From Baylisascaris procyonis (taxonomy: Eukaryota; Nematoda; Chromadorea; Rhabditida; Ascarididae), in NCBI GenBank assembly GCA_037389465.1, contig JAZARR010000059.1, positions 1,284,501 to 1,348,500 of the forward strand: a stretch of 64,000 nt of DNA, given 5' to 3'. Position 1 is the first letter of the stretch. Each line of letters begins with the position of its first letter. The translations under genes and the position numbers were made by a program. Under the pieces are notes generated by a model, which worked only from the letters and a program-made list of their open reading frames with translations, was not told the DNA's origin and searched no databases. This document shows positions 53,001-59,000 of the stretch, one piece after another.

Positions 53001-56000
53001 CGGAGCCGTTACCGATGAGGTGGGTCGCGCTGGTGACATTATTCGTGCAAACAGGCGCATTTGTTTGGGAATTCTGACTGTGGAATTGGATGTCGCTGTC
53101 GGAGGCGCCCACACTGTCGTCACGAAGGTTCTCAAGTATCGCGAATTGTGTGCACGATGAGTGCCCAGAATGTTGAGTGACGAGCGAAAGATGATTCATG
53201 TGCAAACTCACACAGCATTTCTGGACTGGTATTACGCTGAGAAAAGGGCTCCTTGAGACAAGTCGTCAGAAATGAGAACCGACGTACATCATTGTGAGGC
53301 TGAAAGCTAGAGGCAGTCTTCAGGTAACAACACATATCTATTTCCTCTACTGGAAAGTTCATACTAGTTCTATTCTGGGACATGAACGGAGAGCAGTATC
53401 AAGAAACCAGTGAAACAATGAATGGTATCTAGTAGAGCGCAATATTGAAGAGAAATTGAAACTATCAACACCCAGTTGTCGCAGAAGTTTTATCTAAAGC
53501 GTTCTTCTTCATGATAAAGGTATGCCGATGACATGGTTGCTGCAACTGTTGCCACCACTCAGAGATTGAGGTTTCAGATCTAACAGGATTACCTGACTTG
53601 CTTCCTCGTGTTATCATCTGTTTCGATCAATGAAAAGTGCTTCGAGGGCGAAAGTTTAGGAGGAATAACGAGGTCAAAGGAGCAATGCCTTACCTAATGG
53701 TATAACTAAAAATATTTAGTTTGCGGTAAACTAAAGAAGTGAGTGCAGCGATGTGAGTCTCCTAAAAGAAGAATGCGCGAGAAAAATGATTTATTCTCTC
53801 TCTACAAAAAAATGACTTGTCATTTATCTGCAGCTGAATTTTTTACCTCCAGGTTCCCAATTTGCTGTTCTTTTCCGAAACACCTTCGTAGAAAACAGAC
53901 GACATCCTCGGCGTTTATCATTTTTTGCCACATCTGTGAGTTAATCACATAACTACTTAGACAAAACTTTAACTGATTTCATGCATGTCTTTCTAATCGA
54001 TTGTTTTTCGACGATTCATTTCATAGGAATTTGCGATCATGATATGCTTTCTTTCTTTTGAATACTGTTCAGAAAGGGATTGTGGGCTGAATTAAAAGTG
54101 TGCAATTGAAGCACAAGAGTGAACTGCATGGGAAATCTGTGTCTAAATGCCTCTCTGCCTCTCCTATCGATCTTTCATTTGGCAACAGAGATGAGAGTCT
54201 GATCGAATGTTTCAATCATATCCATTAATTTTTAGATTATTTTTAGAAGTCTATATATTATTTGGGAATTTCGATGAGACTTGTTTTTTATAATGCACGG
54301 CCAATACTCAACATCGCAAAGGTTCATTAATTATTCCTCAAACGTTATCTAAACAGGTGAATGTATGAATGGTTATAGAGTTGTTGATTTTGGAGAACGT
54401 GAATCTCCAGAAGATATCATTAGGGACCCTGAAGTCCCGGAAAATGTGAACAGTTTTCTGAGATCCAAATAGGGACCCTATATGATTGCCCATAAATGAT
54501 GCAACCACTGATGAACAAGCCTTCGACAGTAGTATTGTGCCGTTAGGACAAGAGAAACGAGTCACATCTCCATGTGCTTTTATATGTGTAATTTGAATGA
54601 AAGGTGCCACATCTATATTCTCCAATCCTGCAGTCTATATACCCGAAGACGATTGGATTCCTCTCGAATCCCTTCTCGAATTTCCCTCAACCTGTGTCGT
54701 GTTCATGTTGATAGTCTGAAACATTTGTCATAGCTGTGCCGAGTCACCTTGTATAACCTCTTGAGAATACGAAAAACATAGATAAAAAGTCACTTATATA
54801 TTGTTTTCCGAGCGTTTGTGCAAGCGGTCGGCGTTTTTTTTTTCGCATTGCAAACAAATCGCGTATGGCGACTATCTGACATGCTTCACTTCTTCCTCTA
54901 CGTTGCTGTTTTTCGCGCTTTGGTTATACAAACATATCATAGGTTAATACCTAACGAGCACTCAGTTAATAAGCGGTACTTAATAGGTGACGGTCTTGAC
55001 GGAACAAGTTGGCGCTCAGAAGGAGAAGATTCGAGACCTCGAAAATCTGCTTGCATCTAAACGAAATAAACTCGACTCAACCGAAGAGCTTTTACAAGAT
55101 GTAAGTGCATGGTTTTATTTGAAAGTTTTGCTTCCACTGGCTATTGTTATAGTCACTGGCATGACCATGGTTATCGGAATGAGGCTGTTGGTCCTAATGA
55201 ACTAAAAAGCGCGACGCCATTTCTGTAGAGAAGCGTGGAAATTTTGTTGGGAATCACGTTTCAGGGCGACTTTTCATTCGTTCCTTCGTGAAGCTTAGAA
55301 ATTTCTCGTAAAACCCATTTAAATATTAAATTTTTCTCAGTCAGATGGAGAAGCTAAAGAAAGCAAGTTGTAGCAGCTCGAGCTTCCCAACTTTCTCCAC
55401 TTTTCTTCTAATATTTCTGATAATATTATTCAGGCTTTTCTTATGCCACATGAAACACCTATTAATGAGTTATGCTCATCTGAAGCTGTTCGACCATCAT
55501 TAAAATAGTCCATTACTGCCAAGTTTCTCATTGGCTGTATATGTCACTTAAGCAGATAATGTGGAAACTTAATCTTTGAACTTGAATTCGACCAGCTCAG
55601 TAGAATTGAAATTTCATTTTCAAGCTATTTCGTTATATTTTCTTCCAAAAATTATTTCATGTGGGTTGTAGAACAGCAGTTGTCAAAAACATCAAAAAAT
55701 TAGATGTGAAGGTGTGAACAACAAATTACAGAACAAACAAACAGTGAAAAAAAATGAAAATATGCAGCAAAATGAGTCTATAGGAAGTGAACATTTGGGT
55801 GGACTGGAACATTTTTTTGTTAGTTAATGAAAGTCATAGTGGTATATGGTTTTGAATCTTTCGTTTGAGATTTTATTAGTTTTAGTTTCAGATAATTTTC
55901 GAATATTTTCCTATAAAATGCCTTGTATTATTTCACTGGTGTTTACATGGTTTTGCAGAAAATGAGGAGGGGGAGCTTATATTTTGCCAAGAAAGGGAAA

Positions 56001-59000
56001 TGAAGGGAGAACTTGGCTAGCTGTTTATCCTCTATTCTTATTTTCTATGAAAGAATGAAATTAAATGTTAAAGGAGAAACGCGCTAAAGGTGTCGAAAGT
56101 TCAGTTTAATTTCTACAAAAATCTCATCAAATTCTGTGCTGTTATAAACACAGAATAGCTTGAAAACGACCGAAGGAGACAGGTATCCTTCCCATCTCCA
56201 ACTTGCCCTCTCCCATCTCGCTTCCGGTTCCTCTGTATCACCCCTTGCCCATCCCCTTTTACCGTCTTCATCTGCCTTCTCCCCTTACCTTGTTCACCGA
56301 ATGGTAGATGTGTTGGAAACCGAACCCAACATCATTGAGTCATTTCTCTCACCAGTTGTGCCTAATAGGCTGTGATTGCTTTGAACTTTGCGGAAAGGAA
56401 TGCCTTCCTCATTGCTCTGTGAGCTTTCTATGGATTTTGTATCGGTTTCTTATAAAGCACATGAAATCTGCCTATATTGACAGTCAGCTAGTTGAATTGA
56501 ATTCATTTCAATTTCCTGATGCAGCATACTTACTCCTTATGCAAAATCAATCAGTTAGATTGAGTTACACTTTTTATGTCCACTTTACTTCTCGTATATC
56601 AAAAATTTCGACCTCCTTATATTCACTGATCTCATGTACTCATTGAATGTTCACATCCTCGCAACTCATTTGATTTACAGTTCGCTCATTTAAAAACGAA
56701 TAAATAGTTTAGAAAATGAATGACAAATGCCTGGAGGGATGCCGCCGCGGTATGCGCTTTTTATCTTCTTCAGCACTTGGGAATGATCTATATTGTAAAC
56801 TGCCACTAAGTAATAAAATCTAAGCAGTAATAAGTTCGTATGTAAACCAAACCGCCTGTTCAAATATTCCATAACAACTCACCCACGTTTCGAGCGTCTA
56901 TGCTATTCTGTAGAAAATGTGAATTCATCTTTACAACCTGCATTACGGGGGCATCGTATTGTATGGATTTGTTGGGCGTACGGCAGTTTGAGCTGCTGAA
57001 GTATTGGAGCTGATGCTGCAAAAGTTGATCCTCACAATTCGAGGAGAGTTGTAGTCACTTAAAGATGGCTTTAAATCAGTGCACATTTTTCAGTCGATTG
57101 TGCTTCTCTATTATATGATCACATCACATAAAACGAATCCTCCGTTGAAAATTTTCATGAGCCGTTTGATCGATCATTGAAAATATGTACGCATTATTGC
57201 GGCGTTTTATAATTTTTCACGTCTCACGGGCAAAAATAAGTTGTTGTGATGAGTGAAACTGAAAAGGGTTTATAGCAGCAACTTTTCTGATGTGCTATTC
57301 TACTTGCTTCCGATATAACCACTTATAAAATGCGCTCTAACCTATGTAGAATGCTTGACGATGAAATATTGCATAAAAACATCACTTGTACGTAGAAGTA
57401 AACATAAGTTACATAAATAAACTAGAAATGCAAAACACATTAAAAGATAAGGAAGCGTTGGTAGTACATCTTCTTGTGCGACTTCCCAGTTGTACGAATG
57501 TGCAAGGGAAAATTCATTTCTCTTCGCACTAATTGATTTTTTCATAAAGATGTTGAAGTTGAACAACTATTTCAGAAATCTATTTCATAAAAGGTCTTGA
57601 AGAGTAAGAACGAAATTAGGATTGAAAGACTGCCCCTGCGCTGCAGTTGAAGGAAATTGCTAAAAAAAAGTGTACCGCCTATTTGATATCTTTTTAGGCT
57701 ATCAACCGTGAGCACCGTTTCGCCAAATTAATGTCCCTCTGAGAAGAGCTGAATTCTAGTGAAAAATACGCTCGCTGATCTTCGAATTAAGATGCAGCAT
57801 ATTTTTAGTTCATAGCGTTCCTGTCCGCTTTCCCATTTTCTGGTTGAACAAAGATGGAACCTGAAAGTCATGAGTGTTCCAGGAACAGAATTATAACGCG
57901 GACATGATTTCCTTTCCTTGCTTATATGCTGCTTGCAAAAACTGAAGCATTCTCAGGAACAAAAGAGATTGCGGGATACATGTGGCACATAAAAACGTTA
58001 AAGTACTTGCAACTTTGACTTTATACGAGAAGTGGCATTTGGTATTCGTCTCTTTGAAAATGTTAAGTTTTTTAAAGTTTGCTGAAGGTATTTCTGTGTA
58101 AGCGTTAAATGCGTTGGTGACATTCGTTTGATGGCAACTCCACATTACACGAAAAAAGTGTTGAAGCGTTAAGCATAGCGTTAGAGCGCAGCCTTTTTTC
58201 ACAAAATCCGACTATCAAGGACGGCAGACATTAACAACAGTTATGTTTGTTGTATTTGAATCCCGCCAACAAGGGCACTCTTTTGCCGGCCATATGCAGC
58301 ATCAATATCTTGCTAAGCTTTATCTCACCTGAAACGGTGGTTGATTAGGGCGCGAACCTTCCTCACTTGACTATCTGATCGTTTCTATCATTTGCCGCTT
58401 TCTGAAAATGCCCTCACATTTGAATTGCGAATATGTAGGTACCAATAGGAACGCGTCAATAATAATCGCCAACTAATGCGATCGCACGCTGGATTCATCT
58501 TGCGAAATGGAGTCTTATTTATATGTAAATTTGGTCGGCAACGCACTCAAGAGCAGCTCGATCGGATAAATGTTACTTCAATACGCAATTACGAATAGAT
58601 GGACATGTGCACTGAAAAATACAGATAGTAATTGTTTTGTTAGATTATACCTTTTGTGAAATATTGTGGGCTACGAAATGTTGTGGCAGCAAATTGCGAG
58701 ATAACGGGTTTTTTATGTTAAATTAGATAGGACAGATCAACTTTAACATTTTTCAAAAATGGTTGTCATAAAAAGCAACCGTCATTGATTTGGTGGATAA
58801 TGGTTTAATATTCAGAGCTCATTGAATAATAGATGTCGTCCCGGAAGCGAAAGGTTGTTCCTTGAGTTCCTTCTATTTCTTCCCCTTGCACCTATTCCTT
58901 TCCCTTCACAGTAATTTGTTTTCGCTTTCAGCATGCAGATAATCGCGGAGATCTGGAATCGAAAAAATTGGATTTAATGGCCGAAGTTTCTAATTTGAAA

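Larger units (their letters stand above)
41598..54986 (+). other. Intron between exons 7 and 8, about 13.4 kb
   Basis: It holds the mariner remnant, the retrotransposon-like tail and the antisense ORF at 50598-50867. Possible small exons in it are weak: 42309-42370 (donor TTAC|GTAAGC), 43516-43552 (YEFLYLPNSEVT, good acceptor, donor ACT|GTGAGA) and about 45769-45891 (SKKLRSLVCAELIRSMSSHL, donor AACG|GTAAAG). Phases do not link any of them cleanly to both neighbouring exons. A GC-richer block at 49080-49600 is open on both strands, without splice support. Confidence 0.5.
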
